Source of the DNA: Pseudarthrobacter sp. NIBRBAC000502772
GTDB lineage: Bacteria > Actinomycetota > Actinomycetes > Actinomycetales > Micrococcaceae
NCBI RefSeq assembly: GCF_006517235.1
Contig: NZ_CP041188.1
Coordinates: 3,720,001-3,784,000, forward strand
Reading direction: 5' to 3'
Length of the DNA: 64,000 nt
Under the pieces are notes generated by a model that had not been told where the DNA came from, did not search any database, and saw only the letters and a program-made list of their open reading frames with translations. The translations under genes were made by a program, and so were the position numbers. Shown here piece after piece: positions 48,142 through 57,048 of the stretch (the stretch's first letter is position 1; each line of letters opens with the position of its first letter).

Positions 48142-49737
48142 TCAGGCGGCGTGGAGTTCCACACTCCCGTGGCCTGAGTCTGCAGCGCTGAATACCAGCC
48201 GGCGGTTGGCAATCTTGTCGGTGAAGAAGCGGTCGTGGCTGACCACCACCACTGCTCCCGGGAAATGCAGCAGGGCGCGTTCCATAACCTGGGTGCTGGA
48301 GAGGTCCAGGTGGTTGGTGGGCTCATCCAGCAGCAGCACCGAAGCACCCGAGAGCAGGCATTGGGCCATGGCCACCCGGGCGCGCTGGCCGCCTGAGAGG
48401 TTGCCGATCTTCTGCTTAAGATCGGCTTCGGAGAACTGGAACATGGCAAGGAACCTGTTCACCGACTTCTTCGTCGCAGTCAGGGCCAGGCTGTCAGGCA
48501 TCGCGTTGACCGCATGGGTGACCGTGTCGTCGTCGTCCAGTTCTTCCAGGACCTGGTTGTAGGAGACCACTCCGGCGCCCTTGGCCCAGGCCACGCTGCC
48601 TGAATCGGCCGGCTCTTCGCCGGTGAGCGCCCGGAGCAACGTGGTCTTGCCGCTGCCGTTGGACCCGACGACGGCGATGCGGTTACCACGCCCGATCTCG
48701 AAACTGAGGCCGCTGAACAGCGTCCGGCCGCCGTAGGCCTTGCTCAGGGACTCCACCCGGCACAGGACATCCTTGACGTACAGGCCGCCGTAAATCTCCG
48801 TGATGATCTGGTCCACGGGCCGGGGCGCCCGGGACTTCTTGATCCTGGCCAGCTGGTTTGCCAGTCCCTTGCCGGCCGCCTTGGCCGCTTCCCGCCGGTC
48901 GGAGATGCCTTCGGCCTCGAAGGCCAGCAGCTCGGACTCGTGAACGAACTGGCTCTCCAGGCTCTTGAGCTTGAACTGCTTCGCCACCACATATTCGGCG
49001 AAGTTTCCCGGATATTCGTGGAGGTGGAAGTTCTCCACTTCGATGATCCGGGTGACAACGGAGTCCAGGAACTTCCGGTCGTGCGAGACGATGATCGCAG
49101 CGCCTTTAAAGGTCCGGAACCAGCCTTCGAGCCATTCGACGCCGGCCACGTCAAGGTAGTTGGTGGGTTCATCAAGCAGGAGGACGTCCGGGGCTTCCAG
49201 CAGGATCTTTGCCAGCGCTGCCCGGTTCCGCCAGCCGCCGGAGAGTTCATCGATGGCGCAGGTGCGGTGGTGGTCGCTGAAGCCGAGAGTGGTGAGCACT
49301 TTGTCGATGCTGCGCTGGTAGTCCCAGCCATCCAGCCGGTCCATCGCCTCAAAGAGTTCGGACTGGCGGTGGATCAGTTCATCCAGCCGTGCTGCGTCCG
49401 AGGAGTCGGCGGCGATGGCCGTATCGATGCCGGCCAGCTCGGCTTCGATCTCCTTCACGTGGGCGAACAGTCCGTCCAGGACCTCCGCGATGGTGGATTC
49501 GCCGTTCAGCTCGGAGAACTGGGAGAAGTACGCAGCCTTGGTTCCGAGCTCGACGGCGACGGTCCCGGAGTCGGGAGCCACCTGGCCCTGGATCAGCTTC
49601 AGGATGGTGGACTTGCCCGAACCGTTCTTGCCGATCAGGCCGACCCTGTCCCCTGCTTCAAGCTTGAAAAAGGCCTCGCGGAGAACTTGGGTTTTGTCAA
49701 AGCTCACGTTGACGTCGTTCAGCCGGATCAAACTCAT
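48142..49737 (-). CDS. ABC-F family ATPase
   Basis: 531 residues, two ABC ATPase domains without membrane segments. Walker A GKNGSGKST at 36-44 and GSNGSGKTT in the second; signatures LSGGWRNR and LSGGQRAR. ABC-F proteins act on the ribosome (EttA/Uup type) or give antibiotic resistance; which cannot be read from the linker. It stands alone and convergent with corA. Confidence 0.9.
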   Translation of the reverse strand: MSLIRLNDVNVSFDKTQVLREAFFKLEAGDRVGLIGKNGSGKSTILKLIQGQVAPDSGTVAVELGTKAAYFSQFSELNGESTIAEVLDGLFAHVKEIEAELAGIDTAIAADSSDAARLDELIHRQSELFEAMDRLDGWDYQRSIDKVLTTLGFSDHHRTCAIDELSGGWRNRAALAKILLEAPDVLLLDEPTNYLDVAGVEWLEGWFRTFKGAAIIVSHDRKFLDSVVTRIIEVENFHLHEYPGNFAEYVVAKQFKLKSLESQFVHESELLAFEAEGISDRREAAKAAGKGLANQLARIKKSRAPRPVDQIITEIYGGLYVKDVLCRVESLSKAYGGRTLFSGLSFEIGRGNRIAVVGSNGSGKTTLLRALTGEEPADSGSVAWAKGAGVVSYNQVLEELDDDDTVTHAVNAMPDSLALTATKKSVNRFLAMFQFSEADLKQKIGNLSGGQRARVAMAQCLLSGASVLLLDEPTNHLDLSSTQVMERALLHFPGAVVVVSHDRFFTDKIANRRLVFSAADSGHGSVELHAA

Positions 49738-49967
49738 TGATGGTGTCCAATCCAGTCATGGTAACGCTTGGAAGCGGTGGGGATCCTGCAAGCCTATTCG
49801 AATCAAGCATCCTGCGCAGACATGGCGTTGCGCCCGCTGGGCCGAAAGTAACCTTGATAGTCGCACTCGTCCCTCAAGAAAGGCAACGCGCGATGCCTGA
49901 CTGGTATTTGGGCAGCGCGTCCAAGATGGCGTTCACCGCAGCACCCGTGACCTGGCCGTGGAGACCG
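49738..49967. other. Intergenic region with possible gene remnant and motif
   Basis: 230 bases between the ABC-F start and the ABC-exporter stop. On the minus strand, 49874-49967 reads HGQVTGAAVNAILDALPKYQ and a stop with good codon bias but no start, perhaps a remnant. GGGCC-GAAA-GTAAC at 49839-49852 resembles the DosR-like boxes further on. Confidence 0.3.
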
Positions 49968-51590
49968 TTATTCGGTGCCCACCTCCCGGCGGCGCATCGC
50001 AGCCAGCGCCGTCGCAGCGAGAACTCCCGCGATGCTAAGCATCCAGAAGCCACCGCTCCAGTCCGTCCCCTGGGCGGTCGTGACCGGGGTGTGCGTGAAG
50101 GGCGAGAGGTCGCGGACGGCCTGGTCGAAGCCGAGCATCCCGCCGTAGATGCCGAGGGCGACCCCGAGGCCCAGTAGCGTCCAGCCGAGCGGCATCGTGG
50201 CCCGCGGCCAGAGGACGAACACCACGGCGGGCAGGGCGAGGTAGATGAGTGCGGCGGGGAGTTGGTTGAGGGCCGTCTGCCAGACGTCGCCGACTTCGCT
50301 GGACGTGTCCCCGGATGCTGCCAGCGACACCCACGCCCCGAAGGCTGCGAAGCCCAGGACGAGCACCACGGATACTGCGCCCAGCCCCAGGAAGCTCCCG
50401 AGCCAGCGCACGCGGCCCACCGCTCCCGACAGAACGAGCGTGCCGGTCCCCGCCACTTCCTCCTGGCGCAAGCGCAGGACGGCCTGCAAGCCGCAGACCG
50501 CGGCGAGGACACCGGCAATCGAGAACAGGGCCGCGATGAGTAGTTGGGTCATTGAGATTCCCTGTGCCTGGATCATTGCGCGCAGGGCGGCCGTCACGGA
50601 AGGGCTGGTGGTTACCGAAGATTCTACGGCCGATCCGAGGGAGCCGGTGAGCAGGCCTGTTGCGAGGCCGGCAACGCACCAGCTGGCGATCGCCCCTTGC
50701 TGGAGCCGCTGGGCGAGTGCGAACGGCCCCCGGAGGCCCGGCCTCGCATCAGTCCGCCCTGATCTGCCCGCGAGGACGCTGGCGCCGACGTCGCGTCGCG
50801 CCATGATCATGACGACGGCGGCGAGGCTCGCTGCCGCGAAAGTGAGGTGGAGCAGGAGGGGCCAGGCCCGGTTGCCCGTGTAGGCGAACGTCTGCTGGCC
50901 CCAGCCGATCGGTGATACCCAGCTTGGCCAAGCGGCCGTGACCGTGAGGCCGTCCTCGCTGATCTGTCCGGTCGCGTCGCCGAATCCGCGGAGCAGGTAG
51001 GCGAGGACGACGAATGCAGATGCGATGCCGTTCGCTCCGCGTGAGGTGCTGAGGAATTCGGCGGCAAGGAGTCCGACGCCGAGGAAGGCGACACCCACGG
51101 CTCCTGTCGCTGCGCCGGCGACGAGTGAGCCGGCAGGGTCGAGGCCGCCGGCGAGGAAGGCCAGGGCGACGGCCGTCGCGACGAGTGCGTTCGCCACCAG
51201 CCCGTGCACCGCCGTGGCGGCGAGGGGGGGCCACCGAACGGCGGGCGTCGCGGAGATAAGCTCTGCCCGACCGGACTCCTCCTCGGCCCGCGTGTGACGG
51301 ACGGCCAGGAACGTGCTCATCAGCCCGGCGAGGAGGGCGAGGAAGGCGTAGATCAGGAAGAACGTGAAGGCGCCAAGCTCAGCGCCTCGGACCAGGCCAC
51401 GAAGCACGAGAATCACCGGCGTCGCCGTGGCCAGCCGCAGGATTTCCGCCCGGGAGGCTTCGTCGCCGTACGTCCGGGCGACTGCCGCGGTAGCAAACAG
51501 GGCAAGCAGCCCGATGGAGAGCACCCAAGCGACGAGCTGCCACCTGTCACGGCGGAGCCGCTGCATGTACAGGACCAGGAAGATCCTCAT
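49968..51590 (-). CDS. ABC exporter permease (antibiotic-exporter type)
   Basis: 540 residues with about 12 membrane segments, in the style of actinobacterial antibiotic or polyketide ABC-2 exporters. FLAVRHTRAEEESGRAELI is a recognisable block. It follows its ATPase by one base. Codon choice leans to CTC/GTC, unlike neighbours that prefer CTG/GTG, hinting at acquisition. Substrate unknown. Confidence 0.85.
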   Translation of the reverse strand: MRIFLVLYMQRLRRDRWQLVAWVLSIGLLALFATAAVARTYGDEASRAEILRLATATPVILVLRGLVRGAELGAFTFFLIYAFLALLAGLMSTFLAVRHTRAEEESGRAELISATPAVRWPPLAATAVHGLVANALVATAVALAFLAGGLDPAGSLVAGAATGAVGVAFLGVGLLAAEFLSTSRGANGIASAFVVLAYLLRGFGDATGQISEDGLTVTAAWPSWVSPIGWGQQTFAYTGNRAWPLLLHLTFAAASLAAVVMIMARRDVGASVLAGRSGRTDARPGLRGPFALAQRLQQGAIASWCVAGLATGLLTGSLGSAVESSVTTSPSVTAALRAMIQAQGISMTQLLIAALFSIAGVLAAVCGLQAVLRLRQEEVAGTGTLVLSGAVGRVRWLGSFLGLGAVSVVLVLGFAAFGAWVSLAASGDTSSEVGDVWQTALNQLPAALIYLALPAVVFVLWPRATMPLGWTLLGLGVALGIYGGMLGFDQAVRDLSPFTHTPVTTAQGTDWSGGFWMLSIAGVLAATALAAMRRREVGTE

Positions 51591-51591
51591 T

Positions 51592-52575
51592 TCAGGCGCC
51601 GCTCCGCGCCTCGGCGCGGTGGCGACGGCGGTGCGGGCCGCCGTCGTCCGCGTCCGGGACGGCAGAGGCGACCTGGTCGCCGTAGTGGCGCAGGAACAGC
51701 TCCTCGAGCGACGGGGGAGCGACGAGAAGCCCCTTGACCCCCATGCTGCCCAGCAGCGGCAGGACCTCGTGGACGCTGTCGGAATCGGCGCCGAACTTGA
51801 CCCGGCCTTCGGCGATGGTGAGATCGTGTACCGGGGAGAGGCTGGCCAGGGCAGTAATGTCCGTACTGTCCTGGGTGAAGGAGACTTCCGTTCGGGTGAG
51901 GTGTCGGAGGGAGTCGAGCGTCCCGCCGTCGACGATCCTTCCGGCGCGGATGATACTCACCCGGTCGGCCAGTTGCTCGACCTCGGAGAGGATGTGGCTT
52001 GAGAGGAGGACTGTGGCGCCTTTCTCCTGCGCCAGCCGCCGGATTTCGCGCATGAAGACGGCCTCCATAAGGGGGTCCAGGCCGCTGGTCGGCTCATCCA
52101 GGAGGTAGACCTCCGCCTCGGTGGCGAGGGCCGCAATGAGGACCACCTTCTGTCGGTTGCCCTTGGAGTAGGCGCGGCCCTTCTTACCCGGGTCGAAGTC
52201 GAAGGCCTCGCAGAGTCTGTGCCGTTTCTGCCTGTAGGCTTCCTGGTCGGCTGTGCCTCCGCGCAGGCGCGACAGGAGATCGATCGCTTCGCCTCCGGAT
52301 AGGTTGGGCCAGATATTCACATCGCCCGGCACGCTGGCCACCCGGCGGTGGAGTTCGACGGCGTCGGTCCAGGGGTGGAGGCCCAGAACCGTTGCGCTGC
52401 CGGACGACGCTCGGGCCAGGCCGAGGAGGATGCGCAGCGTGGTGGACTTCCCAGCGCCGTTGGGGCCGAGGAAGCCGTGGATCTCGCCTGCCATGGCCTC
52501 AAGGTTGAGACCGTCGAGCGCTTGGACCCGACCGAAGTTCTTGCGGAGATCGACCGTGCGGATAACGGTGTCCAT
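51592..52575 (-). CDS. ABC exporter ATP-binding protein
   Basis: 327 residues. Walker A GPNGAGKST, Walker B VYLLDEPTSGLDP; the signature is degenerate (YSKGNRQKV instead of LSGGQ), as in many drug-exporter ATPases of this type. Powers the permease encoded one base later. ATG at 52575 seven bases after TAGCGT. Confidence 0.9.
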   Translation of the reverse strand: MDTVIRTVDLRKNFGRVQALDGLNLEAMAGEIHGFLGPNGAGKSTTLRILLGLARASSGSATVLGLHPWTDAVELHRRVASVPGDVNIWPNLSGGEAIDLLSRLRGGTADQEAYRQKRHRLCEAFDFDPGKKGRAYSKGNRQKVVLIAALATEAEVYLLDEPTSGLDPLMEAVFMREIRRLAQEKGATVLLSSHILSEVEQLADRVSIIRAGRIVDGGTLDSLRHLTRTEVSFTQDSTDITALASLSPVHDLTIAEGRVKFGADSDSVHEVLPLLGSMGVKGLLVAPPSLEELFLRHYGDQVASAVPDADDGGPHRRRHRAEARSGA

Positions 52576-52588
52576 ATGATCGACGCTA
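52576..52588 (-). promoter_or_regulatory. Leaderless promoter -10 for the ABC exporter
   Basis: TAGCGT at 52588-52583 (minus), seven bases, then ATG at 52575. Confidence 0.5.
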
Positions 52589-52731
52589 CGCAGTTTCGCT
52601 CACATTGTGAACTCTCGGAAGCCTCTTGCTTTTCACCGGCCTTTTGTGAGTTCCTCCCGGGGCAACCGCTATGCCGATCAGGACCGGCCCCTGAACGACA
52701 CAATCATCAACAGTGCAAACGGGACGCGTAG

Positions 52732-52779
52732 GGCCGGAAGGCACATACGAAGTGGGGTGTTGTGCGCGATACTGACGGG
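52732..52779 (+). promoter_or_regulatory. DosR-like box and leaderless promoter of the NTF2-like/DUF5671 operon
   Basis: GGGCC-GGAA-GGCAC at 52732-52745 is centred 41.5 bases upstream of the ATG at 52780. GATACT at 52768-52773, then six bases and the ATG, form the -10. The spacing is that of an activator bound next to RNA polymerase. Confidence 0.5.
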
Positions 52780-53244
52780 ATGAACGCTGCGGCGGGAAAA
52801 ACTGACCGGATTCTCATCGCCATCATCGCGGCCATTACATTGCTGGTTGTGATCGCGCTGGCAGTTGTTTTCACCCGCGGGGAGCCGGAGGTGCTGAATG
52901 AGGCAACGCCGCCGGGCGTTGTCCAGCGGTACAGCACGGCGGTCATTGACGGCGATACGGCCACTGCCAATTCCTACCTCACGCAGGTGGCACGCTCCTC
53001 CTGCAGCGGTTACCGGGAAAGCGGCCCGTTGCCTGCCCGGGTCGTCCTGATTTCCACAACCGAGAGGGACAATACGGCTTTGGTGAACGTCTCGGTTGTC
53101 ACTTCAAGCCCGGGTGGCCCCTTCGGACCATCCGAGTACGACGCCGAAGGCCGCTTCTCCCTGGTGAAGGTCGATGGCAAGTGGCTGATCGACCAGGCAC
53201 CGTACCAGCTCATGTCATGCCCCGGAACAAGCCTGAAGCCATGA
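52780..53244 (+). CDS. Membrane-anchored small protein, NTF2-like type
   Basis: 154 residues. One membrane anchor (about 10-30), then an exported domain of about 115 residues with the ending VKVDGKWLIDQ seen in small NTF2-like/DUF4878-like domains. The start is at the ATG 52780 because the -10 lies just before it. The stop overlaps the next start (ATGA). The promoter carries a DosR-like box. Function unknown. Confidence 0.75.
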   Translation: MNAAAGKTDRILIAIIAAITLLVVIALAVVFTRGEPEVLNEATPPGVVQRYSTAVIDGDTATANSYLTQVARSSCSGYRESGPLPARVVLISTTERDNTALVNVSVVTSSPGGPFGPSEYDAEGRFSLVKVDGKWLIDQAPYQLMSCPGTSLKP

Positions 53245-54989
53245 ACGCAACAGTCCGGACAGCTGTACCAGCGGCGGGTTCTGCCCTACTCACTCTGCGC
53301 CGCTTGATCCTGTACGTGTTGCTGTTTGCCCTGGTGGTGATCGCCGCTATCGGGTTGAGCGGCCTCCTGGAGCGCCTGTTCAGCACGGGCGCCGTGTTGG
53401 CGTCCACAGATGTGGCCGGGCTTGCCCGTTCCCTCGCCTTCACATTGATTGGAGGTCCGCTGGCCGGGCTCCTGTGGTGGGTAGTTTGGCGGAGGCTCGA
53501 CGACGCCGCGGAACGCGCGGCAGCAGGGTGGGGCCTGTACGTGACCGCGATTTATGCGGTGTCTCTCATCGTAGCCACGAGTTCCCTCCTGGGAATGGCG
53601 GCGTCCTTCATCGGTCCCCAGGAACCCCGGTGGTATTCGCCGTTGTCAAACGGACTTGTCTGGGCCGCAGTATGGTTCTGGCATCGCTGGATGTGGCGGC
53701 ACCCCGTCAAACATCCCGTCCATCTTGACGACGTCCCGGCTGTTGTCGGCACAGTCTTCGGACTGCTCACGGGCGCGTTTTCCGCCATCACCGCCCTGGG
53801 TGGCTTGCTTGACGTCGCCATCCGGGGCTTCACCAGCCTTACCCCAGGGGCGGAAGCGTGGTGGCAGTCTGTGCTGCGGGCGCTCGTCTGGGCCATTGGC
53901 GGAAGTATCGTGTGGTGGTGGCACTGGTTCAAGGGTGGCGGGCGCAAACTGGAAACCGCCCTGGTGGATGTTGCACTGATCAGCGTTGGGATCTTCGCAG
54001 CCGGAATCACGGCGCTTGGCGGGGCCGCCGTCGTGGTTTTTGTACTCCTCAGAACTGTATTCGACCGGGGCGAGTCGATGAATGAACTGCTGGCTCCCCT
54101 CGGCCCTGCTGTCGCCGCTGCAGCCGTCGGAGCATTGGTGTGGCGCTATCATCGCGTCAGCGGAACCCACCGTTCGGTGGCTACGCGCAGTGCAGGCCGG
54201 CTGGTGACGTCAGGAATTGCCCTGGCGGCAGCTGCCTCCGGCATCGGCGTCGTCATCAACGCAGCTCTTGCCATGGCCGTTTCACCCCTGGCCGGAAGCG
54301 GCACGCGCACCCTGCTGCTGGGTGGCATCAGTTCCCTCCTTGTGGGAGGCCCCGTCTGGTGGCGGGCGTGGAAGCCGGGCCTGCAACCGCACAGCATGGA
54401 TGTCATTCCTCCGGGCAGGCGGGTTTACCTCGTGGTGGTCTTCGGCATCAGTGCCGTGGTGGCGCTCGTTGCCCTGCTGGTGATTGGATACCGGCTCTTC
54501 GAGTTCATCTTGGGCGACGTGTCCGGAGGCAGCCTGCTGGACCGCATCCGGGCACCACTCGGCCTCCTAGTAGCAGCCGGCCTCGTTGCCGCCTACCACT
54601 TTGCCCTTTGGCGGCGTGAGCACGCCCACCTGGCGGCCGCGGCCCCGTCCGGCGCGCACACCATTGAGAGGGTCACCTTGGTGACGGCATCGGATCCGGA
54701 GGCGTTGTCCACCGCAATCACCGCCGCGACCGGCGCCAAAGTCACTGTGTGGCGACGGGCCGATGCCGGCAACGGACCACTGCCGGCGGAAGCGGCCCTC
54801 CCCTCGGAACCAGGGCTCGTGGAGCTGGCAGTAAGTGCCCTTTCCGGCGTCACTGCCGCCAGCGTCCTGCTGGTAATCGGTCCGGCCGCCGGCCAGGCAG
54901 CCCGGATCGAGGCAATTCCCCTGGAAACAGAAGAACCCGCCCGGAATTGGCGCCGGGAAGCGGCGGCGTCCCCACCAGAAATCAAGTGA
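53241..54989 (+). CDS. DUF5671-domain membrane protein
   Basis: 582 residues, with about 12 membrane segments arranged in repeated units of four (for example LLWWVVWRRLDD and related WWR motifs recur), as in DUF5671 proteins. A soluble C-terminal ~150 residues follow. Overlaps the preceding small protein gene (ATGA), forming one operon. The function is unknown; control by a DosR-like site suggests a stress role. Confidence 0.78.
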   Translation: MNATVRTAVPAAGSALLTLRRLILYVLLFALVVIAAIGLSGLLERLFSTGAVLASTDVAGLARSLAFTLIGGPLAGLLWWVVWRRLDDAAERAAAGWGLYVTAIYAVSLIVATSSLLGMAASFIGPQEPRWYSPLSNGLVWAAVWFWHRWMWRHPVKHPVHLDDVPAVVGTVFGLLTGAFSAITALGGLLDVAIRGFTSLTPGAEAWWQSVLRALVWAIGGSIVWWWHWFKGGGRKLETALVDVALISVGIFAAGITALGGAAVVVFVLLRTVFDRGESMNELLAPLGPAVAAAAVGALVWRYHRVSGTHRSVATRSAGRLVTSGIALAAAASGIGVVINAALAMAVSPLAGSGTRTLLLGGISSLLVGGPVWWRAWKPGLQPHSMDVIPPGRRVYLVVVFGISAVVALVALLVIGYRLFEFILGDVSGGSLLDRIRAPLGLLVAAGLVAAYHFALWRREHAHLAAAAPSGAHTIERVTLVTASDPEALSTAITAATGAKVTVWRRADAGNGPLPAEAALPSEPGLVELAVSALSGVTAASVLLVIGPAAGQAARIEAIPLETEEPARNWRREAAASPPEIK

Positions 54990-55217
54990 TTGCAATGGGC
55001 GGAGTAGCGCATTTCGATCTTGCCTTCGATCCTGTGGGTATGCAGACGCGGCCGCCGAACCGGATGCCCTGGATGACGTCATCGCCGACAGCAATGCGGT
55101 TGCTGAACCGCTCGAGCACCAGTTCGTCGCGTTTCTAGGTGACTTTCGGCCCTACAGGTCCGCAGTTTTGCGCCCCACGCTGGAGAGGCAGCAGGCGCGT
55201 ACGGAAGGGAAGCGGTC
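54990..55217. other. Intergenic region before the universal stress gene
   Basis: 228 bases. Contains a DosR-like box (55139-55152) and, on the minus strand, a small open frame from GTG 55119 to 54982 with strong codon bias (see findings). Confidence 0.35.
55139..55181 (+). promoter_or_regulatory. DosR-like box and -10 of the universal stress operon
   Basis: GTGAC-TTTC-GGCCC at 55139-55152, with CACGCT at 55176-55181 beginning 30.5 bases from its centre. The reverse complement GGGCC-GAAA-GTCAC shares both half-sites with the boxes at 61238 and 63892. Confidence 0.5.
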
Positions 55218-55678
55218 ATGGAGGATTCAGCAGCAGGGAGCCCCAGGTTCGTCGTGGGGGTGGACGGGTCCGAGGCCTCGGTGGAAGCCCTCCGCCAGGC
55301 CCAGCGGCTGGCTGCCCCCTCGGTGCCAAAGTGCTGGCCACCGCCTACTGGGAGGATCCGCAGGTTTACGCCGGATACGTGGCGATGGGAATCGACCGTT
55401 TCGAGGAGCGCGTCATGGTCATCCTCAACGAAGCCTTGGAACAGGCATTCGGGCAGGACATCCCGCCAAACGTCATTCCGCGCGCCGTACGGGGCCATCC
55501 CAGGGACTCCCTCATCGACGACAGCCGCCACGCGGACATGATCGTTGTTGGCAGGCGTGGCCATGGAGGATTCGGCGGCCTGCTCCTGGGATCTGTCAGT
55601 TCAGCATGTGTTGCCCATGCGCACTGCCCCGTATTAGTTGTCCATAGCCCCGACGAGAAGAAGGAAGACCAGCCGTGA
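55218..55678 (+). pseudogene. Universal stress protein, split by a frameshift
   Basis: A single-domain UspA-type protein of about 153 residues in two frames. The first reads SPRFVVGVDGSEASVEALRQ (ATG 55218), the second LGAKVLATAYWEDP to the stop at 55678, with the ATP-binding VVGRRGHGGFGGLLLGSVS. The shift is at CCCCC 55315-55319: six C would restore the frame. Real mutation or sequence error; if real, only the first third would be made. It overlaps the next gene (GTGA). Confidence 0.75.
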
Positions 55679-56529
55679 GAACGTCTAAACCGATCGCCGT
55701 CGCCACCAACGACTCTCCGCAAAGCCAGGCAGCCGTGACGTGGGCTGCCAGCCGGGCTGCCAAGGCTGGCCTTCCGCTGATCATTCTGTACGTTGTTGAC
55801 GACCGATGGGTGGCCGAACCGATCCCGTGGACCGGGGCGCTGCTGGAGAAGGGTGAACAGCTGCTGGAGACCGCTGCCGGGCGCGTGAGGGGCACGCTTC
55901 CGGTTGAGATCACCACCAAAGTCTTGGAGGGAGGAATCGCGGGCTCGCTGCGAAAGTACTCCACCCAGGTATCGATGCTGGTAGTCGGGTCCGGCGCTCC
56001 GCATTTGGGTGGTTCGCTGACGGACCGGGCTCTACAGGTCGCCGCTGCAGCGAAGTGCCCGGTCGCGGTCATCGGAGACCGGGACGTCGAAGGCCGGCAG
56101 GGAGTGGTTGTGGGCATTGACGGATCCGAAGACGCCACCCAGGCCGTTGCGTTCGCTGCCGCGGAGGCCGACCGGGAGGGCCAAGAGCTTACGGTGGTTT
56201 ATGCCATCTGGGAACCCGACAAATGGGTCGACAGCGGAGCTCTCACCGGGACGCTGGCCCAGCGAATTAAGGACGAGGAACAGATGGTATTGTCCGAAAC
56301 GGTCTCTGGCCTCGGCGAGGATTACCCGGACCTTGTAGTGCACAAGGTCCTGGACACGGAGCTGGAACCGGCTGGGGCGCTGGTAAGAGCCGCCGCTAAA
56401 GCCCAGCTGCTGGTGGTGGGGAGCCGTGGAAGGGGCGGTTTCAAACGGCTGCTGCTCGGTTCCACAGCTCACGGAGTTCTGACGCACCTTCCATGCCCCA
56501 CGGTGCTAACGCCAATCCACCGTAAATAG
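55675..56529 (+). CDS. Universal stress protein, two-domain
   Basis: 284 residues with two UspA domains. The second has VVVGIDGSEDATQAVAFA and the ATP-binding VVGSRGRGGFKRLLLGS; the first lacks a full G-2x-G-9x-G motif. GTG start overlaps the previous stop. Second gene of the DosR-like operon; comparable to mycobacterial dormancy Usp proteins such as Rv2623. Confidence 0.9.
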   Translation: MRTSKPIAVATNDSPQSQAAVTWAASRAAKAGLPLIILYVVDDRWVAEPIPWTGALLEKGEQLLETAAGRVRGTLPVEITTKVLEGGIAGSLRKYSTQVSMLVVGSGAPHLGGSLTDRALQVAAAAKCPVAVIGDRDVEGRQGVVVGIDGSEDATQAVAFAAAEADREGQELTVVYAIWEPDKWVDSGALTGTLAQRIKDEEQMVLSETVSGLGEDYPDLVVHKVLDTELEPAGALVRAAAKAQLLVVGSRGRGGFKRLLLGSTAHGVLTHLPCPTVLTPIHRK

Positions 56530-56541
56530 CACCAGACGTAG

Positions 56542-56553
56542 TAGCCTGCGAGC
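56542..56553 (+). promoter_or_regulatory. Leaderless promoter -10 for the PNPOx-like gene
   Basis: TAGCCT at 56542-56547, GCGAGC, then ATG at 56554. No DosR-like box at the expected place (around 56505-56519). Confidence 0.5.
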
Positions 56554-57012
56554 ATGCAAAACGACACTTCAGGACGCCAGACGGAAGTCCTCAACGTTCA
56601 TGACTGCTGGAAATACCTCCGATCAGCTTCGGTCGGCCGGGTTGCCGTATCAACGGCAAACGGGCCGGAGATCTTCCCGGTGAACTACGTCCCCGACTAC
56701 GGGACCGTAGTCTTCCGCACCGGACCCGGAACCAAACTGGACGCGGTGCTCGGCGGGGCCACGATCGTTCTGGAAGCGGACGGCCTGAATGCATACGGCA
56801 CCATTGCGTGGAGCGTCATCGTCAAAGGACCTGCCGAAGTAGTGGATAGCGCGCAAGACGTTCAGGAAGCGGCAGACGCCGGCCTGTCGCCGTGGGAGCC
56901 TGGCAGCAAGGACAACCTGGTCCGGGTGACACCGTCGGAAGTCAGCGGCCGGCGCTTTGTCATCAATCCCACGTCCCGGTGGTGGCCTCCGCTGGACTCA
57001 CAAAGGACCTGA
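56554..57012 (+). CDS. Pyridoxamine 5'-phosphate oxidase-like flavin protein
   Basis: 152 residues, split-barrel PNPOx-like protein. The SVGRVAVSTANGPEIFPVNY start and the following VFRTGPGTKLDAVL resemble PNPOx-fold proteins of dormancy and nitroimidazole-type clusters. It probably binds FMN or F420; substrate unknown. Own leaderless promoter although only 24 bases follow the universal stress gene. Confidence 0.82.
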   Translation: MQNDTSGRQTEVLNVHDCWKYLRSASVGRVAVSTANGPEIFPVNYVPDYGTVVFRTGPGTKLDAVLGGATIVLEADGLNAYGTIAWSVIVKGPAEVVDSAQDVQEAADAGLSPWEPGSKDNLVRVTPSEVSGRRFVINPTSRWWPPLDSQRT

Positions 57013-57048
57013 GCGTCCCACCGAAAGGTGAAGTCTCGACGTCGGCCG

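Noticed and set aside
49892..50177. Plus-strand open frame starting MPDWYLGSASKMAF
   Set aside because: Runs antisense into the ABC permease, loses protein character after about 20 residues and lacks a clear ribosome-binding site.
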